Shown: piece after piece, positions 7,706 to 17,272 of the stretch
Position numbering within the stretch: the first letter of the stretch is position 1
Layout of the letters: each line of letters opens with the position of its first letter
NCBI RefSeq assembly: GCF_003697785.1
Contig: NZ_QOKZ01000011.1
Location: forward strand, 1 to 64,000
Reading direction: 5' to 3'
DNA: 64,000 nt
Source: Paracoccus alkanivorans
Lineage (GTDB): Bacteria > Pseudomonadota > Alphaproteobacteria > Rhodobacterales > Rhodobacteraceae
Made by a program: the position numbers and the translations under genes
Notes under the pieces: generated by a model
Seen by the model: only the letters and a program-made list of their open reading frames with translations
Databases searched by the model: none
What the model was told of the DNA's origin: nothing

Positions 7706-9061
7706 ATGTCCCAAGCCAGACTGTCGCCGGGTGTCGTGCCCGGCCGCCTCAGCAAGGAAGAACTTGCGGCGAATTTCGCCGATATCGCCCCTCCGCTGGA
7801 CGATCACGAGGCGCGCGTCGCCGCTGATCGTTGCTATTTCTGCCATGACGCGCCCTGCGTCACGGCCTGCCCGACCTCGATCGACATTCCGCTGTTCATC
7901 CGCCAGATCGCCACCGGCACGCCGGATGCGGCGGCGATGACGATCCTGCACGCAAATATCCTGGGCGGCATGTGCGCCCGCGTCTGCCCGACCGAAAACC
8001 TGTGCGAAGGCGCATGCGTGCGCATGGATGCCGAGGGCCAGCCGGTCGAGATCGGCGCATTGCAGCGTTTTGCCACCGATGGGCTGATGGCGCAGCAGGG
8101 CCATCCCTTCCGCCGCGCCGCGCCCACGGGCAAGCGGATTGCCGTGGTCGGCGCGGGCCCGGCAGGGCTGGCGGCGGCGCACAGGCTGGCCGCCAAGGGC
8201 CATGATGTCGTCATCTTCGAGGCGCGTGAGAAACCGGGCGGGCTGAACGAATACGGGATCGCCAGTTACAAGTCCGTGGACGGCTTCGCGCAGGCCGAGA
8301 TCGAATGGCTGATGGGCATCGGCGGGATCGAGCTGCGGCATGGCCAGCGTCTTGGCCAGCAGATCACTCTGGACGGGCTGCGCGGGGAATATGACGCGGT
8401 GTTCCTGGGCATGGGGCTTGGCGGCGTGAACGCGCTGCGGGCCGAAGGCGAGGATCGCGAGCATGTCACCGACGCGATCTCCTTCATCCGCGAATTGCGG
8501 CAGGCCAGCGACCTGACCGCCCTGCCCGTCGGCCGCGACGTGGTGGTGATCGGCGGCGGCATGACCGCCGTGGATGCGGCAGTGCAGTCGAAGCTGCTGG
8601 GGGCCGAGAATGTCACCATGGTCTACCGCCGCGGGCCCGAGCGCATGGGCGCCAGCCGGCACGAGCAGGATCACGCCACCTCTTCCGGCGTGCGGATCAT
8701 CTGCAATGCCGCCCCGGTCGCCATTCACGGCAATGGCACGGTGGCCGAGATCGAGTTCTGCTATACGCAGGACGGACCCGACGGCCTGACCATGACCGGG
8801 GATCGGTTCCGGCTGAAGGCCGACCAGGTCTTTCGCGCCATCGGCCAGCAGTTGCAGGACGCTCCGGACGGCCTGGCGCTGAAGGGCGGCAAGATCGCCG
8901 TCACCGGTCCGGGCCGCACCGGGCTGCCCGATGTCTGGGCGGGGGGCGACTGCGCCTCGGGCGGCGACGACCTGACGGTGACGGCGGTGGCCGAGGGTCG
9001 CGATGCCGCCGAGGATATCGACGCCCGCCTGACCGGCCGCCCCGCCGAGATCCCCGGCTGA
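7706..9061 (+). CDS. preT: NAD-dependent dihydropyrimidine dehydrogenase subunit PreT
   Basis: A 451-residue flavin/iron-sulfur protein of the glutamate-synthase small-subunit type. Eight cysteines (43, 46, 51, 55 and 90, 94, 100, 104) match two 4Fe-4S clusters. An FAD-binding GAGPAGLAAA follows at about 149 and an NAD-binding VVIGGGMTAVD near 285, then a C-terminal AGGDC..GGDDLTVTAVAEGRDAA. The ATG at 7706 has an AGGAGA site 5 nt upstream; the longer frame from 7613 reads through the operator and is rejected. PreT passes electrons between NADH and PreA, which reduces uracil or thymine to the 5,6-dihydro base, the first step of the pathway. Confidence 0.93.
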   Translation: MSQARLSPGVVPGRLSKEELAANFADIAPPLDDHEARVAADRCYFCHDAPCVTACPTSIDIPLFIRQIATGTPDAAAMTILHANILGGMCARVCPTENLCEGACVRMDAEGQPVEIGALQRFATDGLMAQQGHPFRRAAPTGKRIAVVGAGPAGLAAAHRLAAKGHDVVIFEAREKPGGLNEYGIASYKSVDGFAQAEIEWLMGIGGIELRHGQRLGQQITLDGLRGEYDAVFLGMGLGGVNALRAEGEDREHVTDAISFIRELRQASDLTALPVGRDVVVIGGGMTAVDAAVQSKLLGAENVTMVYRRGPERMGASRHEQDHATSSGVRIICNAAPVAIHGNGTVAEIEFCYTQDGPDGLTMTGDRFRLKADQVFRAIGQQLQDAPDGLALKGGKIAVTGPGRTGLPDVWAGGDCASGGDDLTVTAVAEGRDAAEDIDARLTGRPAEIPG

Positions 9062-9094
9062 CCCAATTTCGCGCTTTGACAAGGAGGCTGAGAC

Positions 9095-10393
9095 ATGGCC
9101 GATCTGCGCAGTGACTTCATCGGAATCAAATCTCCCAACCCGTTCTGGCTGGCCTCTGCCCCGCCGACCGACAAGGAATATAATGTCCGCCGCGCCTTCC
9201 AGGCCGGTTGGGGCGGCGTGGTCTGGAAAACCCTCGGCTCCGAGGGGCCGCCGGTCGTCAATGTCAACGGCCCCCGCTATGGCGTGGTGCATGGCCCCGA
9301 CCGGCGGGTTCTGGGCATCAACAATATCGAGCTGATCACCGACCGCCCGCTGGAGGTGAACCTGCGCGAGATCAAGCAGGTCAAGCGCGACTATCCCGAC
9401 CGGGCGCTGGTCATCAGCCTGATGGTGCCATGCGACGAGGAATCCTGGCGCGATATCCTCAAGCAGATCGAGGATACCGGCGCCGACGGGGTGGAACTCA
9501 ATTTCGGCTGCCCCCATGGCATGAGTGAGCGCGGCATGGGCAGCGCCGTCGGCCAGGTGCCGGAATATATCGAGATGGTCACGCGTTGGGTCAAGCAATA
9601 TTCGCGCATGCCCTGCATCGTGAAGCTGACGCCCAATATCGCCGATATCCGCAAGCCCGCCGAGGCCGCGAAACGTGGCGGCGCCGACGCGGTCAGCCTG
9701 ATCAACACGATCAACTCGATCACCTCGGTCGATCTGGACCTGTTCGCGCCGCAGCCGACCATCGACGGCAAGGGCGCGCATGGCGGCTATTGCGGCCCGG
9801 CGGTCAAGCCCATCGCGCTGAACATGGTGGCCGAGATCGCCCGCAATTCTGAGACCCACGGTCTGCCGATCAGCGGTATCGGCGGGGTGACGACCTGGCG
9901 CGACGCCGCCGAGTTCATGGCGCTTGGTGCCGGGAACGTGCAGGTCTGCACTGCGGCGATGACCTATGGGTTCAAGGTCGTGCAAGAGATGATCTCGGGC
10001 CTGCGCGACTATCTCGACAGCCACGATATGGCCTTGTCGGACCTGGTCGGGCGGGCGGTGCCCAATGTGACCGACTGGCAATACCTGAACCTGAATTATG
10101 TCACCAAGGCGGTGATCGATCAGGAGGCCTGTATCAAATGCGGGCGCTGCTATGCCGCTTGCGAGGATACCAGCCACCAGGCCATCGCGATGAAGCCGGG
10201 CCGCGTCTTTGAGGTGATCGAGGAAGAATGCGTCGCCTGCAACCTGTGCCTTGATGTCTGCCCGGTCGAGGATTGCATCACCATGCGCGAACTCGCCCCC
10301 GGAGAGCTGGACCGGCGCACCGGCATCAAGCGCGGCGATTACGCCAACTGGACCACGCATCCCAACAACCCGATGGCGAAGGCGGCGGAGTGA
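9095..10393 (+). CDS. preA: NAD-dependent dihydropyrimidine dehydrogenase subunit PreA
   Basis: A 432-residue protein. An FMN-binding dihydroorotate-dehydrogenase-like barrel (residues about 5-320) has the active-site cysteine in LNFGCPHGMSERGMG. A ferredoxin tail carries two 4Fe-4S motifs, CIKCGRCYAAC and CVACNLCLDVC. This is the usual PreA architecture and length. AAGGAGG lies 7 nt before the ATG. With PreT it reduces uracil and thymine; HydA and the amidohydrolase then take the product to beta-alanine or beta-aminoisobutyrate. It ends 6 nt from the convergent nagB stop, so any terminator there must lie within coding sequence. Confidence 0.95.
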   Translation: MADLRSDFIGIKSPNPFWLASAPPTDKEYNVRRAFQAGWGGVVWKTLGSEGPPVVNVNGPRYGVVHGPDRRVLGINNIELITDRPLEVNLREIKQVKRDYPDRALVISLMVPCDEESWRDILKQIEDTGADGVELNFGCPHGMSERGMGSAVGQVPEYIEMVTRWVKQYSRMPCIVKLTPNIADIRKPAEAAKRGGADAVSLINTINSITSVDLDLFAPQPTIDGKGAHGGYCGPAVKPIALNMVAEIARNSETHGLPISGIGGVTTWRDAAEFMALGAGNVQVCTAAMTYGFKVVQEMISGLRDYLDSHDMALSDLVGRAVPNVTDWQYLNLNYVTKAVIDQEACIKCGRCYAACEDTSHQAIAMKPGRVFEVIEEECVACNLCLDVCPVEDCITMRELAPGELDRRTGIKRGDYANWTTHPNNPMAKAAE

Positions 10394-10399
10394 TGCGCC

Positions 10400-11149
10400 T
10401 CAGCCCTGCGGGTATAAATCGGAACATGCCGCCCGATCGGCAATGATCGTGCAGGCGGGATGCAGGCGCAGGTAGCTGGCCGGGCAATCCGGGCCGATGA
10501 CCCCGTCCAGCGCCGTGGCAAGGGCCCTGGCCTTGGCGTCTCCGACCGCCAATGCCAGCAGGCTGCGCGCCGACATGATCTGTGCCGTTCCCATCGTCAC
10601 CGCCTCGGCCGGAACCGTTTCGCCCCCGGCGAAGAAGCGCAGGTTGGCCCGCCTCGTTTCCGGGCTGAGCCGGACTGCGCGGGTCGGCGCGTCGACAGGC
10701 GTGCCCGGTTCGTTGAAGGCGATATGACCATTGTGACCCACCCCCAGAAGCTGCAGATCGACCGGCCCCAACCGCTCCAGCAGCGCCGCGTATTCCCTTG
10801 CGGCGGCCTCGGGTTCCCGGTCGCCGCGCGGGATAAGGCTGTGCTCGCGCGGGATGTCCACATGGTCAAGGAAATGCCGCGCCATGTAGCTGTGATAGGA
10901 ATTCGGGTGATCGGGCGGCAGGCCGACATATTCATCAAGATTGACCGTGCGCACATGGGCAAAGCTCAGCCCCTCGCAGTGGGCGCGGACCAGATGCGCA
11001 TAGACCGGCTCCATCGTGCCGCCGGTGGCCAGCCCCAGAATGGCATCGGGTCTGGCCGCGACCGTCTCGGCAATCTGCCTCGCGACCGCGGCGGCGGCGG
11101 TCTCGGCATCGGGCATCTGTTTCAGGGTCAGGGAACGGCTTACGGTCAT
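10400..11149 (-). CDS. nagB: Glucosamine-6-phosphate deaminase
   Basis: A 249-residue NagB-family protein with the signatures LATGGTMEPVY, TVNLDEYVGL and LGVGHNGHIAFNEPG. It converts glucosamine 6-phosphate to fructose 6-phosphate and ammonia in the cytoplasm. It is the last gene of the leftward amino-sugar operon, and its ATG overlaps the ATPase stop by 4 nt. An AgaS-type SIS protein with a possible parallel role is encoded in the divergent operon at 18252. Confidence 0.92.
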   Translation of the reverse strand: MTVSRSLTLKQMPDAETAAAAVARQIAETVAARPDAILGLATGGTMEPVYAHLVRAHCEGLSFAHVRTVNLDEYVGLPPDHPNSYHSYMARHFLDHVDIPREHSLIPRGDREPEAAAREYAALLERLGPVDLQLLGVGHNGHIAFNEPGTPVDAPTRAVRLSPETRRANLRFFAGGETVPAEAVTMGTAQIMSARSLLALAVGDAKARALATALDGVIGPDCPASYLRLHPACTIIADRAACSDLYPQG

Positions 11150-12270
11150 GCTGTCCGCTTCAATGATATGGCCGCCAGATCGACCGGCACCTGCCGGCGG
11201 GTGAATGCCTTGCCATCCGCCGCGAACAGATGGGCATCGGCGGGATCGAAACCCAGCAGGATTTCCTCTCCCGGGGCGCAGCGGGCGGTGCCATCCGTCA
11301 CCATGCAGAGCGGCAACCCGCCCGGCGCGAACACATAGACGACAGAACTGCTGCCCAAGCGCTCCACCACATCGACACGGCAGGACAGCCCCTCGTCGGC
11401 GGGGTGCAGGTCGTCGGGGCGAATCCCCAATGTGACCTGATCGCCCACTGATGCCCCGTCCGGATCGACCGGCACAGTCACGCGCGGGCCGCTTTCGATC
11501 TGCACGGTGATACCGTCGGCCTCGACCGCCTCGATCCGGGCGGACAGGAAATTCATGTTCGGATTGCCGATGAAGCCCGCGACGAAACGGTTCGCGGGTC
11601 GGTGGAACAGCTCCAGCGGCGTGCCGGATTGCTCGACATGGCCGCCATTCAGCACCACGATCCGGTCGGCCATGGTCATCGCCTCGACCTGGTCATGGGT
11701 GACATAGATCATCGTGTTTCCAAGCTGCCCATGCAGCCGCGACAATTCCACCCGCATCTCGCCGCGCAGGGCGGCGTCAAGATTGGACAGCGGCTCGTCG
11801 AACAGGAAGACCGAGGGCTCGCGCACGATGGCCCGCCCGATGGCGACGCGCTGGCGCTGGCCGCCGGACAGCTCGCCGGGGCGATGGCCAAGCCGCTCGG
11901 TCAGTTTCAGCACCTCGGCGGCGCGGTTCACCCGGGCATCGACCTCGGCCTGCGGCAGCCGCTCCACACGCAGCGGAAAGGCGATATTCTCGAACACGGT
12001 CATATGCGGATAAAGCGCATAGGACTGGAATACCATCGCGATGCCGCGCTTGGCCGGGGGCAGCTTGTTGACCACGCGCCCGTCGATCTCCAGCGTGCCC
12101 TCGCTGATATCCTCAAGCCCCGCGATCATCCGCAGCATGGTGGATTTGCCACAGCCCGAGGGGCCGACGAAGACGGTGAAATCGCCATCGCGGATATGCA
12201 GGTCGGTAGGATGGATCACCCGGGCCGAGCCGAAATCCTTGGTCACTCCGTTCAGTTTCAAATCGCCCAT
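11146..12270 (-). CDS. Sugar ABC importer ATP-binding protein (MsmK/UgpC type)
   Basis: A 374-residue ATPase: Walker A GPSGCGKST, signature LSGGQRQRVAIGRAI, Walker B VFLFDEPLSNLDA, switch YVTHDQVEAMT, then a C-terminal regulatory beta-domain with GIRPDDLHP. The start MGDLKLNG at 12270 is chosen because AGGAG lies 6 nt upstream; the ATG at 12276 is too close to that site. It energises the permeases at 13573 and 14412. Confidence 0.92.
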   Translation of the reverse strand: MGDLKLNGVTKDFGSARVIHPTDLHIRDGDFTVFVGPSGCGKSTMLRMIAGLEDISEGTLEIDGRVVNKLPPAKRGIAMVFQSYALYPHMTVFENIAFPLRVERLPQAEVDARVNRAAEVLKLTERLGHRPGELSGGQRQRVAIGRAIVREPSVFLFDEPLSNLDAALRGEMRVELSRLHGQLGNTMIYVTHDQVEAMTMADRIVVLNGGHVEQSGTPLELFHRPANRFVAGFIGNPNMNFLSARIEAVEADGITVQIESGPRVTVPVDPDGASVGDQVTLGIRPDDLHPADEGLSCRVDVVERLGSSSVVYVFAPGGLPLCMVTDGTARCAPGEEILLGFDPADAHLFAADGKAFTRRQVPVDLAAISLKRTA

Positions 12271-12294
12271 CGGCATCTCCTGAAGGGGTAAGGC

Positions 12295-12313
12295 GGGGGC
12301 GGGTCGCGCCCCC
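12295..12313 (-). other. GC-rich hairpin between binding-protein and ATPase genes
   Basis: A perfect 7-bp stem GGGGGCG / CGCCCCC with a 5-nt loop lies just downstream of the binding-protein stop on the minus strand. There is no T-run. The position matches hairpins behind the three other sugar-binding-protein genes of this window, suggesting message stabilisation or partial termination. Confidence 0.55.
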
Positions 12314-12333
12314 GGCCATGGGTTATGCGGAAC

Positions 12334-13542
12334 TCAGTCCAGCGCGCTCAGATCTTCCTGGATCCGGGTCGCGGCCTCTTCCGGGGCGAGTTCCCCCAGG
12401 ACCACGCCCTGGATATTCTCGATCGCGATATCCTGCATGCCGACGAAATCGGTCATCAGGGGTTCCGGGCCTCCGGTCGGGATCGCGTCGATAAAGGGCT
12501 TCCAGGTCGGATCCTCGGCGATCAGCGCATCGGTATCGGTGCCAAGGCGGATCGGCGTCCAGCCGCCCTCCTTGTCGAACTCGGCCTGACGTTCCGGGGC
12601 GGTCAGATACTTGATCAGCTTCTGCGCCGGCTCCTCCAGCCCGGTGCCCTTGAACACCACGAGACTGTCGGTGATCAGCAGGGTCGAATGCTCGCCCTGC
12701 GGTCCCGCCGGAATCAGCGACACGCCGAAATTCACGCCCTCGGCCTTGCCCCGGCCAGCAGCGTAAGAGGTATACATCGCGATCTGGCCTTCCTTGAACA
12801 GCGGCTCCAGCCCGCCACGTTCATAGGCCAGGGGACCTTCCTGCGAATATTTCGCCAGTTCCTGGTAGAAGGCCAGCGTCTCGACATTCTGCGGACTGTC
12901 GAAGACCACATTGCCATCGGCATCCACGACCTGCCCGCCATTGGAATAGAGGAAGTTCAGGAATTCGTGGAAGGTATTGTCCATATCGGCCGCGGGCAGA
13001 CCGAAACCCGCCGCGTCGGTCTTTTCCGAGATCGCCTTGGCGGCGGTCAGCATCTCCTCGAAGGTCTGCGGGCCTTCGGGCATGTCCAGTCCGGCCTCGG
13101 CGAACAGGTCCTTGTTCCAGAACAGGCCCTTGGTCGAGAACGCGCGCGGCAGGCCCCAGACCTCGCCGCCGATCTGCACCGTCGAGATCACCGAGGGCTC
13201 GTAGCTGGCCAGTTCCTCTTCGGAAAGTTCGATCGGCACGATCTGGTCGCTGGCGGATAGCTGCTTGAGCACGCGCGAGCCCATATAGGCGGCGGCAGGC
13301 GGGGTTCCGGCGGCGGCAAGCGTCAGGGTCTTGGCCTGGCACTGCTCCCACGGCAGGTATTCGACGCGGACGGTGTAATCCGGGTTCTCGGCCACCCATT
13401 CGTCGATATGCTTCTGCTGCACCGGCGCCTGCGGCTCGGTATCGGAACCGCAATTGACGATATGCAGCTCTTCCGCGGCCTGCGCCACCAGCGGCAATGC
13501 CATCAGCGCGGTCGAGGCGAGGATGATGGAACGGAATTTCAT
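12334..13542 (-). CDS. Extracellular sugar-binding protein of ABC importer (amino-sugar cluster)
   Basis: A 402-residue family-1 solute-binding protein. The signal peptide is MKFRSIILASTALMALPLVAQA with cleavage before AEE. Family features include AFSTKGLFWNKDLFAEAGLD and the C-terminal YLTAPERQAEFDKEGGWTP. It binds the sugar in the periplasm and delivers it to the two permeases encoded upstream. Linkage to nagB, nagA and a ROK kinase suggests an N-acetylhexosamine or an oligomer of it. The specificity is inference. Confidence 0.92.
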   Translation of the reverse strand: MKFRSIILASTALMALPLVAQAAEELHIVNCGSDTEPQAPVQQKHIDEWVAENPDYTVRVEYLPWEQCQAKTLTLAAAGTPPAAAYMGSRVLKQLSASDQIVPIELSEEELASYEPSVISTVQIGGEVWGLPRAFSTKGLFWNKDLFAEAGLDMPEGPQTFEEMLTAAKAISEKTDAAGFGLPAADMDNTFHEFLNFLYSNGGQVVDADGNVVFDSPQNVETLAFYQELAKYSQEGPLAYERGGLEPLFKEGQIAMYTSYAAGRGKAEGVNFGVSLIPAGPQGEHSTLLITDSLVVFKGTGLEEPAQKLIKYLTAPERQAEFDKEGGWTPIRLGTDTDALIAEDPTWKPFIDAIPTGGPEPLMTDFVGMQDIAIENIQGVVLGELAPEEAATRIQEDLSALD

Positions 13543-13572
13543 TTGCTTACTCCCTGATTGGACCTTGGATCA

Positions 13573-14415
13573 TCATTCCTTCACCGCACCGGCGGTCAGC
13601 CCGGCGACGATGAATCTTTGCAGGAACACGTAAAGCACCAGCACCGGCAGCACGCCGACCAGGCTGGCGGCCATGATCTCGTTCCAGCGGACGGTTTCAT
13701 GGCCAAAGAACTGGAACAGGCCGACCGGCAGCGGGTTCAGCTCGTTCCTGGAATTGAAGGTCAGCGCGAACAGGAATTGCTGCGCGTAGGCGGTGATGAA
13801 GGTGGTCACGGCAACGACGACCATTCCCGGCACCGCCAGTGGCAGGATTACCCGGCGCATGGTGTAAAGCCTGCTGGCGCCATCGACATAGGCGGCCTCT
13901 TCCAGTTCGGCCGGAATGCGCATGAAATAGCTGCGCATCAGGAAGATCCCCACAGGCACGGTAAAGGCCGCGCCCGGCACGATCATCGCGGCATAGCTGT
14001 TCAGCAATCCGGCCGCCAGCATCAGCTTGTAAAGCGGGATGATCAGCACCGCCGCCCCGACCATCGACACGACAAGGAACACGGCGAGGATGCTGCCGCG
14101 CAGCCTGAACTCGAACCGGGCGAAGGCATAGGCGGCAGGGACCGAGCAGAACATCGACAGGATCGTCACTGCCACCGCGATGCCGAAGCTGTTCATGATC
14201 CAGCGCAGCAGCATCGGCTGCGCCGTCCAGATGGTCACGTAGTTCCCGAAGCCCATTCCCTCGGCGATGAAGCGGTAGGGAACGCGGAACACCTCGTTCA
14301 GGGGGCGCAGCGAGACCATGAAAGCCTCGACGAAAGGCGCCAGCATGAAGACCAGGAACAGCGCCATTCCGGCATAGATCAGCAGATATTCCCACCAGCG
14401 GTAGCGGTTGATCAT
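13573..14415 (-). CDS. Sugar ABC importer permease, MalG type
   Basis: A 280-residue permease with about six membrane segments and the EAA-loop sequence ELEEAAYVDGASRLYTMRRVILPLAVPG. The C-terminus ..GLTAGAVKE is typical of MalG-type subunits. The ATG at 14415 overlaps the stop of the preceding permease (ATGA); the long open frame to 14730 is an overlap artefact. Confidence 0.92.
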   Translation of the reverse strand: MINRYRWWEYLLIYAGMALFLVFMLAPFVEAFMVSLRPLNEVFRVPYRFIAEGMGFGNYVTIWTAQPMLLRWIMNSFGIAVAVTILSMFCSVPAAYAFARFEFRLRGSILAVFLVVSMVGAAVLIIPLYKLMLAAGLLNSYAAMIVPGAAFTVPVGIFLMRSYFMRIPAELEEAAYVDGASRLYTMRRVILPLAVPGMVVVAVTTFITAYAQQFLFALTFNSRNELNPLPVGLFQFFGHETVRWNEIMAASLVGVLPVLVLYVFLQRFIVAGLTAGAVKE

Positions 14416-15293
14416 CTCGCGCGTCCTTTCCTCGTCAGCCGCAGCAGCATCGCCAGATAGATCGCCGACAGCACCGACAGGCAGATCAGGATCATCACCG
14501 CCCGCGCCGCGCCCTCGCCATAGCGGAAACGCGAGATGGCGGTGCGATAGGTGTCGATGATCATCGTGGTGGTCGAACCGCGCGGCCCGCCCTCGGTCAG
14601 GATCCAGATGATGTCGAAGCTGTTGAAGGTCCAGATCGTCGACAAGAGCGCCATGGTGGCGATGGACGGCATCAAGAGCGGCAGGGTGATCCGGCGGAAA
14701 CGATAGAAGCGGCTGGCCCCGTCGGTCCATGCGGCCTCGTAGAGATCGGCCGGCACGGTCTGCATCGCCGCCAGCAGGTAGAGCGCGACCAGCGGCGTGC
14801 CGATCCAGACATCGGTGACGACGGTCGCGATGAAGGCCGCCTGTTTATAGGCCAGAAACTCGAAGGGACCGCTGAACAGCCCGATCCGCTGCCCGAGCCC
14901 CGAAATCATCCCGAACTGGCCGTTATACAGCCATGCCCACATGAAGCAGCCCACCGCGATGGGTACCACCCAAGGCGGCATGATCAGCACCCGGAACAGC
15001 GCCCGCCCCGGCACGGCGGCATTCAGCAGCACCGCACCCAACAGGCCCAGGATCAGCTTGAGGCTGACCGACAGCGTGGTCCAGACCAGCGTGCGGGTGA
15101 TGACCGGCCAGAAATCACGGTTGAAGAACTTGGTATAGTTCTCCATCCCCACATATTCCTGCGTGGGCCGCATCGAGGCGTCGGTGAAGGACAGCCTGAA
15201 GGTCTCGATAATCGGCCAAGCGGCGATCAGCCCGACCAGCAGAACCGCCGGAACCAGCAGCAGATAGGGAAAAGGATCGCGGCCTGTCTTCAT
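14412..15293 (-). CDS. Sugar ABC importer permease, MalF type
   Basis: A 293-residue permease starting MKTGRDPFPYLLLVPAVLLVG, with the EAA region DLYEAAWTDGASRFYRFRRITLPLL and the usual TEGGPRGSTTTMI loop. Its start overlaps the stop of the Gfo/Idh gene and its stop overlaps the MalG-type gene, so the complex subunits are translationally coupled. Confidence 0.92.
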   Translation of the reverse strand: MKTGRDPFPYLLLVPAVLLVGLIAAWPIIETFRLSFTDASMRPTQEYVGMENYTKFFNRDFWPVITRTLVWTTLSVSLKLILGLLGAVLLNAAVPGRALFRVLIMPPWVVPIAVGCFMWAWLYNGQFGMISGLGQRIGLFSGPFEFLAYKQAAFIATVVTDVWIGTPLVALYLLAAMQTVPADLYEAAWTDGASRFYRFRRITLPLLMPSIATMALLSTIWTFNSFDIIWILTEGGPRGSTTTMIIDTYRTAISRFRYGEGAARAVMILICLSVLSAIYLAMLLRLTRKGRAR

Positions 15294-16447
15294 GCGGCGG
15301 CCCTCCCTGCAAGCGCCTCGTCAAAGCGGGTCCAGAAATCGGTCAGATCGACGATGCGGCCTTCCTTGCGCGCCCGGTCCATGGCCAGCGCGGTCACACC
15401 CGCCTCCAGCGCATCGGTGACGGTCAGCGGCAAGGCGGGCAGGCGGCCCATGTAATAGGCGCAGAGATCCTCGGCCATGGCCTGATCGGCGCCGTAATGG
15501 CCCTTCTGGTTGCCATCCGTGCCGATGGCGGGATCGTCCCGCAGCACGGCGCCGTCATCCGAGCGGGTCAGCCTGAAGAAATTGCGGATGAAATCGCCCT
15601 CGGCCATGCCATCGGTGCCGATCACCGCGAAACGGCGGAACTCGTCGGGGACATTCATATTGGTGTGAAAGGCCAGCGTCGCGCCGTTCTCATATTCGAC
15701 CAGCGCGGTCTGGTAATCGATCAGGTCGCCCTCGCCCGAAAACGCATCCCCTGCCCCGCCCCAACGCGGAGACATTTCCTGCAGATAGGCGGGCGCGGAT
15801 GCCGGGCGGCGTTCGGGCAGGTATTTCTTGCGCCCGCCGAAACTGGCGACGCGCGCCGCCCGCGCCCCCGCGACACCTTGGTAAAGATCAAGGTCGTGGC
15901 AGCATTTCTCCAGCATGAAGCCGCCGGACATGGCGCTGTCGCGCCGCCAGTCCCGCATGAAGAAGCTGCCGTGATAGGGGCCGATATGCTCGGCGGCCTC
16001 GATGGACATGATCTCGCCTAGATGGCCCTCGGCCTGCGCCGCCCTGACCGCGCGATAAAGCGCCGAATAGCGCAGCACCATGCCCACCCCGACACGCCTC
16101 ACCCCGTCATGGGCGGCGAGCAGCCGGGCAAGCTCCAGCGTCTCGTCCAGCGAGATCACGACCGGTTTCTCGGCGAATATATGCGGCGTGTCAGAGGCCA
16201 GCGCCAGCCGCAGATGATCCAGATGCAGGTAGTTGGGCGAACCGATCATCAGCAGGTCAAAGCGATGCGCCGCCAGCATCCCGGCCGGATCGGTATAGAC
16301 ATGGGCGGGTGCCGCCTCGGCCAGCCGGTCCTGATGCCCGGGGCCGGGATCGGCCACCGCCAGCAATTCGAATTCCGGGCAGGCCGCCCGCATCCTTGGC
16401 AGGAGCGAGGCGATCCTTGCGCCCAACCCGATGATACCCGCTTTCAC
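15290..16447 (-). CDS. Gfo/Idh/MocA-family oxidoreductase
   Basis: A 385-residue NAD(P)-dependent sugar oxidoreductase: Rossmann motif GIIGLGARIASLLPRM at the N-terminus, AEKPVVISLDE (the conserved EKP lysine) and GGFMLEKCCHDLDLYQ (the catalytic His region). Gfo/Idh enzymes oxidise or epimerise hexoses and their derivatives; some family members remove groups through a redox cycle. Placed between cutC and the importer genes with 4-nt overlaps on both sides, it probably converts the imported sugar into an N-acetylglucosamine-type intermediate. The exact substrate is unknown. Confidence 0.85.
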   Translation of the reverse strand: MKAGIIGLGARIASLLPRMRAACPEFELLAVADPGPGHQDRLAEAAPAHVYTDPAGMLAAHRFDLLMIGSPNYLHLDHLRLALASDTPHIFAEKPVVISLDETLELARLLAAHDGVRRVGVGMVLRYSALYRAVRAAQAEGHLGEIMSIEAAEHIGPYHGSFFMRDWRRDSAMSGGFMLEKCCHDLDLYQGVAGARAARVASFGGRKKYLPERRPASAPAYLQEMSPRWGGAGDAFSGEGDLIDYQTALVEYENGATLAFHTNMNVPDEFRRFAVIGTDGMAEGDFIRNFFRLTRSDDGAVLRDDPAIGTDGNQKGHYGADQAMAEDLCAYYMGRLPALPLTVTDALEAGVTALAMDRARKEGRIVDLTDFWTRFDEALAGRAAA

Positions 16448-17202
16448 GATGTTTTCTCCCCCGTCTGTTCTATCGTGGCCCGTTCCATCGCGGCGCGCAG
16501 CGCCCGGATCCTCGCAACCGAGGTCTGCGCCCGCTCCGACGCGATCCGCAGCCGCCCGCCCATGTCCTGATCGGCCCGGATATCGCTGCAGGAGCCGTGC
16601 AGGTCATCCGCCCCCGCCCGCAGCAATTCCGCCGCGTTGCCCGCATCGACGCCGCCGCCCGCCATGATCGTGATCCGCCCCCGCGCCTGCTGCGCCAGCC
16701 GCGCGATATTGCCCGCGCCTTCGATTGCCGATGGCGCCCCGCCCGAGGTCAGGATGCGGCAAAAGCCCAGCTCGATAGCGGTCTCCAGCCCCTCGTCCAG
16801 GTCCGGGGAAAGATCAAAGGCACGATGCAGCACCATCGGCAGATCCCCTGCCGCATCCCGCAACCCGCCGATCGCCTCGCGGTCCAGCCGCCCGTCCGGA
16901 TGGGTGACGCCCAGCACGATCCCCGCCAGCCCGGCATTCCGGACCGCCGCGATATCCGCCTTGGCCACCGTCAGTTCCTCGGGTGAATAGACGAAACCGC
17001 CGGGGCGTGGGCGGATCATGGCAAAGACCGGCACCGCGAGTTCCGCCGCTGCCGCGATCAGCCCCGGCGAGGGCGTCAGCCCGCCAAGCGCAAGGGCCGA
17101 GCACAGCTCGACCCGGTCGGCACCGCCGGAAACCGCCGCCGACAATCCCTGCGGATCATCGACGCAAACTTCCAGCACGGGGGTCTTGGATGCCTGGGGC
17201 AT
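16444..17202 (-). CDS. cutC: CutC family protein
   Basis: A 252-residue TIM-barrel protein with family sequences LEVCVDDPQGLSAAVSGGAD, RVELCSALALGGLTPS, MIRPRPGGFVYS, VLHRAFD, RILTSGGAPSA and IMAGGGV. CutC was named for copper homeostasis in E. coli, but that role is disputed. The ATG at 17202 follows GAGGTG and gives the normal length; the upstream frame runs through the divergent regulator and is rejected. It is the first gene of the leftward amino-sugar operon, which suggests a carbohydrate-linked function here. Confidence 0.88.
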   Translation of the reverse strand: MPQASKTPVLEVCVDDPQGLSAAVSGGADRVELCSALALGGLTPSPGLIAAAAELAVPVFAMIRPRPGGFVYSPEELTVAKADIAAVRNAGLAGIVLGVTHPDGRLDREAIGGLRDAAGDLPMVLHRAFDLSPDLDEGLETAIELGFCRILTSGGAPSAIEGAGNIARLAQQARGRITIMAGGGVDAGNAAELLRAGADDLHGSCSDIRADQDMGGRLRIASERAQTSVARIRALRAAMERATIEQTGEKTS

Positions 17203-17272
17203 GTCACCTCGGGTGTTAAGACGAGCCAAGGCAACACCAAAATATTCCTTTTGTAAAGATGTTTTTTCAGTC

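Noticed and set aside
7661..10360. 899-codon minus-strand frame across preT and preA
   Set aside because: Antisense shadow: rich in Arg, His, Gly and Asp with no recognisable domain, while both plus-strand genes are complete.
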